This document shows positions 36,719 through 45,368 of a DNA stretch of 64,000 nucleotides, one piece after another. Under the pieces are notes generated by a model. It was not told the origin of the DNA. It saw only the letters and a list, made by a program, of their open reading frames with translations, and did not search any database. The stretch lies in the NCBI RefSeq assembly GCF_000145615.1, contig NC_014410.1, positions 664,001 to 728,000 on the forward strand, in the 5' to 3' direction. The DNA is from Thermoanaerobacterium thermosaccharolyticum DSM 571. GTDB taxonomy: Bacteria; Bacillota; Thermoanaerobacteria; Thermoanaerobacterales; Thermoanaerobacteraceae. The translations under genes and the position numbers were made by a program. Each line of letters starts with the position of its first letter. The first letter of the stretch is position 1.

Positions 36719-37978
36719 TTAGTATTTACAATCATCTCCTTTCATTGCTGGTGGTTTATAAAGTTTTTCTTCGCGCAGCAGAGCAAAGACTAACCTTACA
36801 GCTTTGCGTGCCGTTAAAACTAAAGCACGTTTGTGTTTATGAGTTTTACTTTCATTAAATTTGCGAGCATAGTATTGTGAAAACTCAGGACAATATTTCC
36901 TAAGTTGGTCGGCTGCTTGAATAAAGTAATATCTGAGATACTCATTACCAGTGCGTTTTAAATAAGTGTCCTCCGCTTTAAAATCCGCAGACTGGTATTC
37001 TGACCAATATATGCCGGAAAACTTTGCAAGGGCATTATCATTATCAAACCTTGATATTCCGCCTATCTCAGATATTAGGCCAGCTGCTATAGTTGGACCA
37101 ATGCCATTTACTGAAGTAAGACAAAGAAATTGATTCTTAAATCCTTTGACTTCATTGGCAATGGTCTTTTCAGAAGCTTTCTTCTGCTTTTCAAGATACT
37201 GTATATTATCAAGACAAGACTTGATAACAAAATTCAAAGAATCATTTACATTAGCGTTGATTCTATAAGATTTGCGTACAGCATCTTGGAGTAATTTAGC
37301 CGTAGCATTAGGGTCATTAAAATGGTCTCTGCCTTTATCAACTAAAAAGGCAATAAGATCTTCAAGCGGTCGAGCCGCAATATCATCAAGAGTTAAAAAC
37401 TCATTAAATATTTCAGTAGCAGCCGCACCAAAATTATTACTAAAAACTTTAATCTGACATAAGCCACTAAATTTAAGAAACAGATTACTTAGGAAATAAT
37501 TTTTCTCCCTGACAATACTATCAACAATGTGAAAGCGATGGCGGGTAAGCCTCTTAAGAGCAAGGTATCTAAAATCTACAGGACAAGATTTAGGAAGCCT
37601 TCCAAACCTTAATTTTTCAGCAATAACAAAAGCATCAACCCAGTCATTCTTAGGCAAATCGCCAAGAGACTTTTTAAAAGCCTTGACAGTATTAGCATTA
37701 AAAGTAGTTACAGAAGGATTAAAAGGCTTCAAACAAGCATGGTCAGCTAAATAATACTGAATATGCCAACCATAGACTGAAGTAGATTCTAGACCAATAA
37801 AAACCTTCTGAATGTTGTATTTATTACAACAATCCAAGATACGAGACACTAAAATATTGCAGCCAGAAGGATTATTATCTACAGAAAAACGAGAGCAAGC
37901 ATCATTACCGTCTTGGTCGAGAATATGAACCTTGACATCATCCAAGCTTATATCCATGCCTACAAAAAGTTTATTCAA
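36719..37978 (-). CDS. IS110-family transposase/recombinase
   Basis: 419-residue DEDD recombinase. The RuvC-like N-terminal domain has Asp8 in FVGMDIS, Glu near GLESTSVYG and the Asp pair in KNDWVDAFVIAE. The C-terminal Tnp20-like domain has SVNGIGPTIAAGLISEIGG, and the presumed nucleophilic Ser lies in WSEYQSADFK, before KRTGNEYLRYY. TTG 37978 is taken as start because AAAGGAGGTG lies nine bases upstream; the longer frame to 38068 reads through the non-coding leader. The gene looks intact. Enzymes of this family use a bridge RNA for target choice. Confidence 0.87.
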   Translation of the reverse strand: MNKLFVGMDISLDDVKVHILDQDGNDACSRFSVDNNPSGCNILVSRILDCCNKYNIQKVFIGLESTSVYGWHIQYYLADHACLKPFNPSVTTFNANTVKAFKKSLGDLPKNDWVDAFVIAEKLRFGRLPKSCPVDFRYLALKRLTRHRFHIVDSIVREKNYFLSNLFLKFSGLCQIKVFSNNFGAAATEIFNEFLTLDDIAARPLEDLIAFLVDKGRDHFNDPNATAKLLQDAVRKSYRINANVNDSLNFVIKSCLDNIQYLEKQKKASEKTIANEVKGFKNQFLCLTSVNGIGPTIAAGLISEIGGISRFDNDNALAKFSGIYWSEYQSADFKAEDTYLKRTGNEYLRYYFIQAADQLRKYCPEFSQYYARKFNESKTHKHKRALVLTARKAVRLVFALLREEKLYKPPAMKGDDCKY

Positions 37979-38026
37979 AGCTATAGCACCTCCTTTCAAA
38001 GGGTAATGGTGTAAATTGAAAGTTAA

Positions 38027-38255
38027 TTTGAGATAACCTAGCGACGAGATTATGTAGCAACCTCGCAATTAGCTATTAGTATATAAACCTTAATCCTCTG
38101 CTGCTAGGGGTTTATGTACGACAAAGCAGATTTCGCGTTAGAAAAGGCAAATCTGGTGTAGGGACCATACTAAAAAGAGCGGAAAACCCGCAAGGAGGAC
38201 AAAAGCCTGTCCCATATTAACTTTACAGTATAATAATGCTACAAGTTATCTCAAA
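38027..38255 (-). ncRNA. Candidate IS110 bridge RNA region
   Basis: The stretch upstream of the transposase is non-coding, richer in G+C than its surroundings and full of pairing. Outer 11-base arms TTTGAGATAAC (38027) and GTTATCTCAAA (38245) enclose it. Inside lie CAGATTT/AAATCTG, GCGG/CCGC and GGAC/GTCC hairpins. IS110 elements encode their bridge RNA in this position, with target- and donor-binding loops. The exact RNA ends and loops were not determined. Confidence 0.5.
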
Positions 38256-38467
38256 AGTAAACATAAAGGCAGTAAAATAAAAGATGTGGCGGCCTGTGCC
38301 ATGTACTTAATCATTGATATTTTAGATACATGGCAATAGATGTGATTTCTAAATAAGGTTTTAAAGAAGGGGTAATTTCCAATTATCAATGTGTTTTATT
38401 AAGTTTTAAGATGTGAGAAAAATTTATTGTCTATGAAAATAATTATACGAGGAGGAAAGATAATCTA

Positions 38468-39030
38468 ATGTACGATTTAAATGATTTTAATAATTTAAAT
38501 GATTTTAATATTAGTAAGAAGCAGCAAAGATACTTAGGTAATAAAGGTTTAATTATTTTTAGCACTTTTAAGTGCATTTGTACCTTTGTCAACAGATCTT
38601 TATTTACCCGCTTTGCCAACTATGTCAAAGTATTTCAATGTAGCGGTTTATAAGACGAACCTTACTCTAATCCTGTTTTTCGTTTTTTTCAGCCTTGCAA
38701 CATTAATATGGGGGCCATTGAGTGATAAGTACGGTCGCAGACCCATTTTGATTATAGGACTTATTGGCTAATGATTGCGAGTTTTTTGTGTGCATTTTCA
38801 TCAAACATTTATCAACTTATACTTTTTAGGATTTTATAGGCTGTAGGTGCAGGGGCTGCTAGCGCTATAGCTACTGCAATTGTAAAAGGTTTTTACGAGG
38901 GTAAAAGACGTGAATCAATTTTAGCATTGGTACAGTCAATGGTTGTGATTTGTCCTGAGGAACAGTTAACATCATTTTTGGAATATTATGCAGTTTTTTA
39001 TGGTTTGTTGCTAAAAAGTTTTATTATGTG
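38468..39030 (+). pseudogene. Broken Bcr/CflA-type MFS drug exporter
   Basis: Starts with a good GAGGAGG site and ATG, but the frame shifts around 38560. The second frame gives STDLYLPALPTMSKYFNVA, FFVFFSLATLIWGPLSDKYG and RRPILIIGLIG, the N-terminal signature of Bcr/CflA exporters with the conserved GPLSDKYGRRP loop. Another shift and a TAG interrupt SFLCAFSSNIYQLILFRIL and AVGAGAASAIATAIVKGFYE; after ICPEEQ the gene is lost. The first 15 codons contain an 18-bp tandem repeat (NDFN LNDFN). It is not functional. The region 39031-39251 shows no intact gene. Confidence 0.75.
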
Positions 39031-39251
39031 AAAAATAAAAGAGACATAAGATGATATTGGATTAAAAAATAATGATACTAGTAACTTGTAGATTTCCATT
39101 GCCAATAGGAATATTGTTGTTAGTCTTTTGCATATTTATAATTATTTTGGTTTTGTGGATGTCTAGATTATACTGAACCGGAGGTAATGGCATTATGTTT
39201 ATGTTTTTCTAAAAATTTTGATAATAATAAGAATACTATGGAGGGAAGGTT

Positions 39252-40082
39252 ATGGATAAAAAATATATTCCAATTAGTAAAATGGCTGCCATGCATAATT
39301 TATCACGACAGACGTTGATTTATTATGACAAATGTGGTTTATTCAAGCCTGCTTATACTAATGAAAAGGGGTATCGATTCTATAGATTATCTCAGATTCC
39401 TATTTTAAGGGAAATTTGTCTTATGAAAAATATAGGATTTAGTCTAGAAGAAATTAAAGAAAGTTTTGAAAACAGAAATCCTGTTTCTATATATGCATTA
39501 TTGAAAAGTAAATTAAAAAAATTGGAATCAGAAATATTTGAATTGGAACAAAAACGTACATATATACAACATCGTCTTGAAATTTATGATCATCTTTCTG
39601 TAAAAATTAAAAATATTAATTTACCTCATGTTGAATGGTTACCGGAACGGCAGGTGATATTTGTGCCATTTGAGAAAGATCATATGGAAAAAAATCAACT
39701 TCATTTAACTTTAATGAAAGCATGGGATATCTTATCAAAGCATAAAATGATTCCATCAAAGGGATTTGGCGCATTGCTTCGATATGAATCAATATGTCAG
39801 AATAATCCTCTTAAAAATGCCGGAAGTATCATAATTCTGCCATATGATAAATGTAACTATCACATTAAAAACCTTATCACAATTCCTGAAGGTGAATATG
39901 TAATCATGTATAAATATGGAATGCCATATGACATGGAACCAGTTTATAAACTTATGAGATGGATTGATGAACATCATTTTAATGTAGTTGGAGATATAGT
40001 AGATCTATGTCTCATGGATACAACATTTTATAATACAGAACATAATACTGATTTTTGTTGCCTGCAAGTACCTATTAAATAA
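39252..40082 (+). CDS. MerR-family regulator with effector-binding domain
   Basis: 276 residues. The N-terminal MerR helix-turn-helix is clear (AAMHNLSRQTLIYYDKCGL, then GYRFYRLSQIPILREI), followed by a coiled-coil dimer helix (about 75-115, KSKLKKLESEIFELEQKRTY) and a C-terminal GyrI/BmrR-like ligand domain (about 120-270). Multidrug and aromatic-compound sensors have this layout. The start follows GGAGGG. It lies between the broken exporter and the decarboxylase genes, so it may have controlled either in response to a phenolic compound. The frame is intact. Confidence 0.85.
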   Translation: MDKKYIPISKMAAMHNLSRQTLIYYDKCGLFKPAYTNEKGYRFYRLSQIPILREICLMKNIGFSLEEIKESFENRNPVSIYALLKSKLKKLESEIFELEQKRTYIQHRLEIYDHLSVKIKNINLPHVEWLPERQVIFVPFEKDHMEKNQLHLTLMKAWDILSKHKMIPSKGFGALLRYESICQNNPLKNAGSIIILPYDKCNYHIKNLITIPEGEYVIMYKYGMPYDMEPVYKLMRWIDEHHFNVVGDIVDLCLMDTTFYNTEHNTDFCCLQVPIK

Positions 40083-40343
40083 ATAAAGCCATTTATGACA
40101 TTTAATCCTGTAATGTAGCTATATAGTTTTTAAAAAAATTTAATAGATGAAATTGTATAATTCAAAAATACAAAGCAAATTGTCAATATATAGTATTATT
40201 ATTAAAAATAAAATACAATATATTTATATATTTTAATAGAATAGCTAATTATGAAATTTCTTCATTAAATACTATTTATTGTGTATAACATATTCTTTTT
40301 CAACAAGCTTTTATGCCTACATTGTAATTTTTTAAAATTAGTA

Positions 40344-40374
40344 TTGACTGTATTGTAACTATATAAATTATAAT
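40344..40374 (+). promoter_or_regulatory. Possible promoter of the decarboxylase genes
   Basis: TTGACT (40344-40349) and TATAAT (40369-40374) are separated by 19 bp, the spacing typical of promoters remodelled by MerR-type regulators, and such a regulator is encoded just upstream. The rest of the 356-bp gap 40083-40438 is very AT-rich with no gene. Confidence 0.5.
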
Positions 40375-40438
40375 GACACATGATAGAATTAGTTGATTTA
40401 TTTAAATTAATTCTAAAATTTAGTAAGGAGGAAGAAAA

Positions 40439-41768
40439 ATGTCAGAAAGGATACAGGTTGAAGATTTAAGATCTGCATTGGAGCTCTTAGAGTCTGTTCC
40501 AGGACAGTTAGTGAAGACGGACATTGAAGTTGATCCTCATGCTGAAATAGCAGGAGTTTATCGCTATGTAGGAGCAGGCGGTACTGTGATGAGACCCACT
40601 AAAGAAGGACCTGCAATGGTCTTCAACAAAATTAAAGGATTCGACAATTCAAGAGTTGCTATTGGAATATTAGCAAGCAGAAAACGAGTAGGTTTGTTGT
40701 TGAATACAGACTAATACGGAAGAAGATGCAGGTCCTTATATTACAATGGGCATGTGCTATGCATCTGATCTAGAAAATGGAGATAGTGATATTACAATTC
40801 ATCGTTTGTGCATACAATCCCGAGATGAAATTAGTATGTTTTTTACACCTGGTGCACGCCATTTAGGCACTTTCCGTGAAAAAGCAGAAGCCATGGGGAA
40901 ACCGCTTCCAATTTCTATCAGTATTGGCGTTGATCCGGCAATTGAAATAGCAGCGGGATTTGAACCGCCTACTACCCCTATCGGATTCAATGAACTTCAG
41001 ATTGCGGGTGCTCTTCGCAATAAACCAGTTGAATTAACAAAATGTTTGACCATCAATGAGTATTGTATAGCAAATGCAGAATATGTAATTGAAGGTGAGC
41101 TACTTCCAAATGTAATAGTACAGGAAGACCAGAACACACATACAGGAAAGGCAATGCCGGAATTCCCGGGTTACACTGGAGTTTCAAAAGAAGTACCTAT
41201 CATTAAAGTAAAAGCGGTTACGCACCGCGTTGATCCGATTATGCAGTGCTGTATCGGTCCTAGTGGGGAACATGTGTCTATGGCAGGCATTCCAACGGAA
41301 GCAAGTATCATTCAAATGATCGAACAAGCAATGCCCGGCAGATTGAAGAATGTATATGCTGCACCTTGCGGAGGAGGCAAATACGTAGCTATTATCCAGT
41401 TTAAGAAGAGTGTGCCAAGTGATGAAGGGAGGCAGAGACAGGCAGCAATCCTTGCTTTTTCGGCTTTTAGTGAATTAAAGCATGTATTCTTGGTCGACGA
41501 AGATGTTGATATATTTGATATGAGCGATGTAATGTGGGCAATGACTACTAGATTTCAAGGGAATGAAGATGCAATATTTATTCCGGGTGTCAGGTGCCAT
41601 CCACTTGATCCTTCAAATGATCCTGCTTATTCATCAAGTATCCGTGATGTTGGTATCGCATGTAAAGCAATCTTTGATTGCACGGTTCCCTTTAATCAGA
41701 AAGATAGATTTAAGAGGGCAAAATTTATGGATATTGATAAAGAGAAATGGGCTAAGTTTATAAAATAG
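40439..41768 (+). pseudogene. UbiD-family gallate decarboxylase (LpdC-like) with internal deletion
   Basis: Two frames together cover an LpdC-like UbiD protein that would use prenylated FMN to decarboxylate gallate or protocatechuate-type acids. The first (40439-40714) carries the N-terminus with EVDPHAEIAGVYRYVGAGGT and stops after KRVGLLLNTD. The second resumes, in another frame, with TNTEEDAGPYITMG and runs to 41768 through TIHRLCIQ, FEPPTTPIGFNE, EHVSMAGIPTEASI and VDEDVDIFD. Compared with my memory of L. plantarum LpdC, about 50 residues are missing at the junction, where AATAC occurs on both sides. The ribosome site (AAGGAGGAAG) and both parts are otherwise well preserved, so the damage is recent. 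Confidence 0.82.
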
Positions 41769-41876
41769 GAGCAAAACTAATTATAGATTTTAACTGACAG
41801 ATAGTAAAAATGTAAGAATTTTACTAATTCAAGGTTTTGGGATAAAAGTAATTGCACATACGTTAGAATAAATGGA

Positions 41877-42257
41877 TTGTTAATACTCTTTTTCCATCAA
41901 CTGTTCCTTCTAATATGTATATATATACTAGCATTACTTAATGCATTAATTACAGTAATTGTACATATGCTTATGGGTTCTGTTATTGCAGTAATGGGTG
42001 TTTGTATTCCTGCGTTGGTGGCATTTACTTCAAAAATGGGAATCAGTCCTTTGGCAGTGGCTATGATGGTTTTCTCTGCAATTAATATACACTATATCTT
42101 ACCTTTCCACAATTTAGCCATACTGGTTGGCTGTGAACCAGACACTGGTGGATATACGCAAAAAGAATGTATCAGATTAGGTGTTCCATTGACTGTAGTT
42201 ATATTTATCGTTGTACTGGTAGAAGCTGCATGGTTTCAAATTACCGGATTAATATAA
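41877..42257 (+). pseudogene. C-terminal remnant of a DASS/SLC13-type anion transporter
   Basis: About 125 codons of very hydrophobic sequence. The part HMLMGSVIAVMGVCIPALVAF and then INIHYILPFHNLAILVGCEP, GGYTQKECIRLGVP resembles the last helices of divalent-anion:Na symporters. The front two thirds of the gene are missing and the first codons have no ribosome site. In L. plantarum the gallate permease gene gacP lies beside lpdC and lpdD; this remnant sits between the UbiD and UbiX genes. The family assignment is by resemblance only. Confidence 0.6.
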
Positions 42258-42378
42258 AAATGTATTACGCTATTTATCTTTTTAATAAGATGACAGACCC
42301 TGGCTTAATACCTGTTGTCTTAAAATTAAATAAAATGCTTAGTAAATATTGAATAGTTTAGAAAGGGAAAGAACGACG

Positions 42379-42945
42379 ATGAGAATTATTGTTGGAGTAA
42401 CAGGTGCTTCAGGAGTTGAAATGAGCTATTATCTGCTTAGAGCTTTAAAAAGTATAGAAAATTGTGAGATACATTTAATAATATCAGAAAAAGCAAGAAT
42501 AAATTGGGGATATGAAACAAATAGACCATTGGATGATTTACTTCGAATGACTGATATAGTCTATGAACCTAAAGACATAGCGGCACCTATTTCAAGTGGC
42601 TCTTTCATAACAGATGGAATGATTGTCATGCCATGTAGTATGAAGACGTTAGCAGGAATAACAGCTGGTTATGCTGATAATCTAATAATTCGTGCTGTTG
42701 ATGTTTGCTTAAAAGAATGTCGTAAAGTTGTTTTAGTTCCAAGAGAAATGCCTTTTGGGAAAGTACATCTTAAAAATATGAAAGAAGCAGCTGATCTTGG
42801 TTGTACTATCATTCCTCCGGTGCTTACTTTCTATAATGGTCCAAAAACAATCGAAGATCAAATTAATCATATTATTGGAAAAATATTGATGCAATTTGGT
42901 ATCCATTATAGTAAATTCATTTCTTGGGCAGGTCATGATGAATAA
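42379..42945 (+). CDS. Flavin prenyltransferase UbiX (LpdB-like)
   Basis: 188-residue UbiX protein making prenylated FMN, the cofactor of UbiD decarboxylases, from FMN and dimethylallyl phosphate. Motifs: GVTGASG at residues 6-12, the Ser-rich phosphate site PISSGSF near 73-79, CSMKTLAGITAGYADNLI near 87-104, and the C-terminal VLVPREMPFGKVHL. ATG 42379 follows AAAGGGA; the longer frame from 42349 is not supported. The frame is complete, although the partner UbiD gene is broken. Confidence 0.9.
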   Translation: MRIIVGVTGASGVEMSYYLLRALKSIENCEIHLIISEKARINWGYETNRPLDDLLRMTDIVYEPKDIAAPISSGSFITDGMIVMPCSMKTLAGITAGYADNLIIRAVDVCLKECRKVVLVPREMPFGKVHLKNMKEAADLGCTIIPPVLTFYNGPKTIEDQINHIIGKILMQFGIHYSKFISWAGHDE

Positions 42946-43031
42946 GCATCTTATGTCCTATAAAAAATTCGTATTACTATGGCTTTGGGTGATTTGTGCT
43001 TTAAGCAAGACGAAAGGAATGATCATTTTTT

Positions 43032-43430
43032 ATGAAAGAATATCATACTATTATTGCCGAAAATAGCAAATATCAAATCGAATTGAAAGCATTTTGCTGT
43101 GACACAGATTATAGTGTTACGATATGTGGAGGTACTCATTATCATGTTGGGGCAGTAGCTTTTGGTTATGCCAAAATGGAAACTGATAATTTACCAGGAC
43201 ACAAGGCGACGGTTAGTGTAATTTGTGGATTTGGTCATAGAGATGATGAAGTGGCAAGATGGGCCGCCAGATATCTAGCAACAGAATTGAAATGCAACGT
43301 CAGTGTTACAGCAGGTGTCCATATTGGCAACGCAAGTCATGATGAGTTAAATGTTTTAATGGAAAATTGCAGAGAAGCTTGCAGAAAACTGGTGTTACAG
43401 ATTTCAGATGAAAAAAGCAAATTGTCTTAG
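43032..43430 (+). CDS. LpdD-like prenylated-flavin chaperone
   Basis: 132 residues of the small LpdD family, which accompanies UbiD/UbiX-type gallate decarboxylases and is thought to help load prenylated FMN. Recognisable stretches are TICGGTHYHVGAVAFG, GHRDDEVARWAARYLA and VTAGVHIGNASHDEL. It is intact, with a plausible start ATG and weak upstream site, 86 bp after UbiX. The gap to the next gene contains a hairpin (43475-43507, GCTACTTTTCAC with its near complement) without a U-run. Confidence 0.8.
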   Translation: MKEYHTIIAENSKYQIELKAFCCDTDYSVTICGGTHYHVGAVAFGYAKMETDNLPGHKATVSVICGFGHRDDEVARWAARYLATELKCNVSVTAGVHIGNASHDELNVLMENCREACRKLVLQISDEKSKLS

Positions 43431-43585
43431 TATGCTTAAAAGAATCTTAAAGTAGGTAATATTCAATAGCTTTGGCTACTTTTCACGGTAAATGGTGAAG
43501 AGTAGCTACAAGTATTATTAAAAATCAAATTATTTCTATCTTAATTTAGTAGTAAAATCAATACATAGAAGAATTTCTTATTGAA

Positions 43586-43744
43586 TTATGCATGTATTTT
43601 TTTATTATTACTTTTTTTAGCAATAATAATACCAGGGGCTATTGAGCTTTGATCATATAAATAAGAAGATTTTTTATTGTCATTTTTTTGTGTTATAACT
43701 ATAGCTGGAGCTATTGAACTTTGCAAATGTTGATACTCAAACAT
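43586..43744 (-). CDS. 52-residue peptide with an internal duplicated motif
   Basis: Minus-strand ORF with a good ribosome site (AGAGGTGA, six bases before ATG). The peptide contains QSSIAPAIVITQKNDNKK and QSSIAPGIIIAKKSNNKK, two copies of an 18-residue unit separated by SSYLYD; at least 12 of 18 positions are identical. It begins MFEYQHL and ends IHA. The hydrophobic SIAP(A/G)I(V/I)I core between a polar leader and a Lys/Asn-rich tail suggests a two-core precursor or signalling peptide. I do not recognise a family, and no modification or export gene adjoins it. An IS21 element is inserted 21 bp upstream of the start codon. Confidence 0.55.
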   Translation of the reverse strand: MFEYQHLQSSIAPAIVITQKNDNKKSSYLYDQSSIAPGIIIAKKSNNKKIHA

Positions 43745-43895
43745 TTAATTTCACCTCTTTTTTAAATGTAAATGTATATGCTAATATAAAAGTGAGCCAA
43801 AAAGTGGCTCTGTGCTAACGAAAAAGTGATCCACTTTTCATAAAAAACCTGTAAAATTTATTATACAAGATAAATTTTACAGGAGGTTGGAAGGT

Positions 43896-45368
43896 GTGAT
43901 TATCGACGTGAATTTATACCAAAAGATTAGAGAAATGTATACAGTACATCAAATGTCTCAAAGGGCTATAGCAAGGGAATTAAAAATTTCAAGGAATACT
44001 GTAAGAAAATACTGCAAAGGTGACAATGTTCCTTGGGAGAGAAAAGAATATTCCCGTGAGCCTGATGTCTTAACTCCTGATGTTATGGACTTTATCAGAC
44101 AGTGCATTAAAGAAGATGAAGCAGAAGGAATAAAAAAACAACGACATACAGCCAGAAGAATATATCATCGTCTAGTAGAAGAAAAAGGGTTTAAAGGTGG
44201 AGAATCCACAGTAAGATTGGCTGTACAACAACTTAAAGATGAGATGCCAAAAGCATTCATCCCACTTCAATTCGACCCTGGAGAAGCAGCACAAGTAGAT
44301 TGGGGTGAAGCTACTGTGTACCTTGACAACAAAAAAGTTTCTATAAATCTTTTCTGTATGCGACTCTGCTATAGTTGTGATATTTTTGTAATGGCATTTT
44401 ATCGCCAAAATGAAGAATCATTTTTAGAAGGCAATGTAAAAGCATTTGAACATTTTGGTGGTGTGCCACACAAACTAATCTTTGACAATGCGAGAGTTGC
44501 AGTAAAGGAAGGTTTTGGAACTCATGCCAAGCCTCAAGCCCGTTATCAAGCATTGAGTGCACATTATGCATTTAAAATGGAATTCTGCAATCCAAGCAAA
44601 GGAAATGAAAAGGGATTGGTAGAAAATCTGGTAGGCTGGGTAAGACGCAACATTTTAGTTCCTGTCCCAAGAGTAAAGGATATTGATGAATTAAATCAGA
44701 TTCTTATGACAAACTGTTTGAAATACCGTTCCCATCAGATACGCGGCCATGAACAGACAGTCGGCCAAATGTATGAAATAGACAAATCATTATTATACTC
44801 ACTTCCTAAATATGTATTTGATTCGAGCAAAAGCATATCAGTCAGTGTAGACGAGTATTCAACAGTGCGCTTTGATAGAAACAATTATTCAGTACCAGTA
44901 AAATATGTAGGCAAAAATGTCAGTATCAAAGCATATGGGAATATATTAACCATCTTTTATCGTGGACAGGAAATTGCTAAACATAACAGAAGCTATGGTT
45001 CCAACAAAACAACTTACAAACTAGAACATTACATAGATCTATTAGAACGAAAACCCAGAGCTGTATTCAATGCGAAGCCCGTAAAGGACCATGTAAAACA
45101 AGAATTATTAGAGTGGGGACAAACACTTCCGGGTGGAGCAAAAGACATGGTAAAAGTTCTGAGACTTTGTGTAGACTACGGTTCAGACAAGCTTCTAGAG
45201 ATAAAAAAGCAAATTCCAGCAGGTGTTACACCTACTGTTGATTTAATCCGCAGTTATCTAATAAAGCACAGCATACCAGAAAAAAGTACACAAAAAATTA
45301 TAGACACAGTAAATGTAGAAGAAGTTGATTTAAGTATATACGATAGACAATACGGGGTGGCACAATGA
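43896..45368 (+). CDS. istA: IS21 transposase IstA
   Basis: 490-residue DDE transposase. N-terminal helix-turn-helix (MSQRAIARELKISRNTVRKY, about residues 18-37), catalytic core with Asp in AAQVDWGEA, Asp in KLIFDNARVAV and Glu in KGLVENLVGW, and a C-terminal beta-barrel domain. GTG 43896 lies nine bases after AGGAGG; the TTG at 43887 directly abuts that site and is unlikely. Overlaps istB by ATGA. Confidence 0.93.
   Translation: MIIDVNLYQKIREMYTVHQMSQRAIARELKISRNTVRKYCKGDNVPWERKEYSREPDVLTPDVMDFIRQCIKEDEAEGIKKQRHTARRIYHRLVEEKGFKGGESTVRLAVQQLKDEMPKAFIPLQFDPGEAAQVDWGEATVYLDNKKVSINLFCMRLCYSCDIFVMAFYRQNEESFLEGNVKAFEHFGGVPHKLIFDNARVAVKEGFGTHAKPQARYQALSAHYAFKMEFCNPSKGNEKGLVENLVGWVRRNILVPVPRVKDIDELNQILMTNCLKYRSHQIRGHEQTVGQMYEIDKSLLYSLPKYVFDSSKSISVSVDEYSTVRFDRNNYSVPVKYVGKNVSIKAYGNILTIFYRGQEIAKHNRSYGSNKTTYKLEHYIDLLERKPRAVFNAKPVKDHVKQELLEWGQTLPGGAKDMVKVLRLCVDYGSDKLLEIKKQIPAGVTPTVDLIRSYLIKHSIPEKSTQKIIDTVNVEEVDLSIYDRQYGVAQ

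Larger units (their letters stand above)
36719..38260 (-). mobile_element. IS110-family insertion sequence (ends approximate)
   Basis: The unit consists of one minus-strand transposase gene and a structured non-coding stretch upstream of it. Ends are given as the gene end and the outer edge of the structured region. True ends of IS110 elements are set by recombination at a core dinucleotide and are not marked by inverted repeats, so they may lie some tens of bases further out on either side. Confidence 0.75.

Noticed and set aside
38468-38653. 61-codon frame starting MYDLNDFNNLNDFN as a small gene of its own
   Set aside because: It is the start of the Bcr/CflA exporter continued in a wrong frame after a frameshift.
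41563-41763. Overlapping plus-strand frame in the second half of the UbiD gene
   Set aside because: It runs in another frame through conserved UbiD sequence and has no ribosome site.
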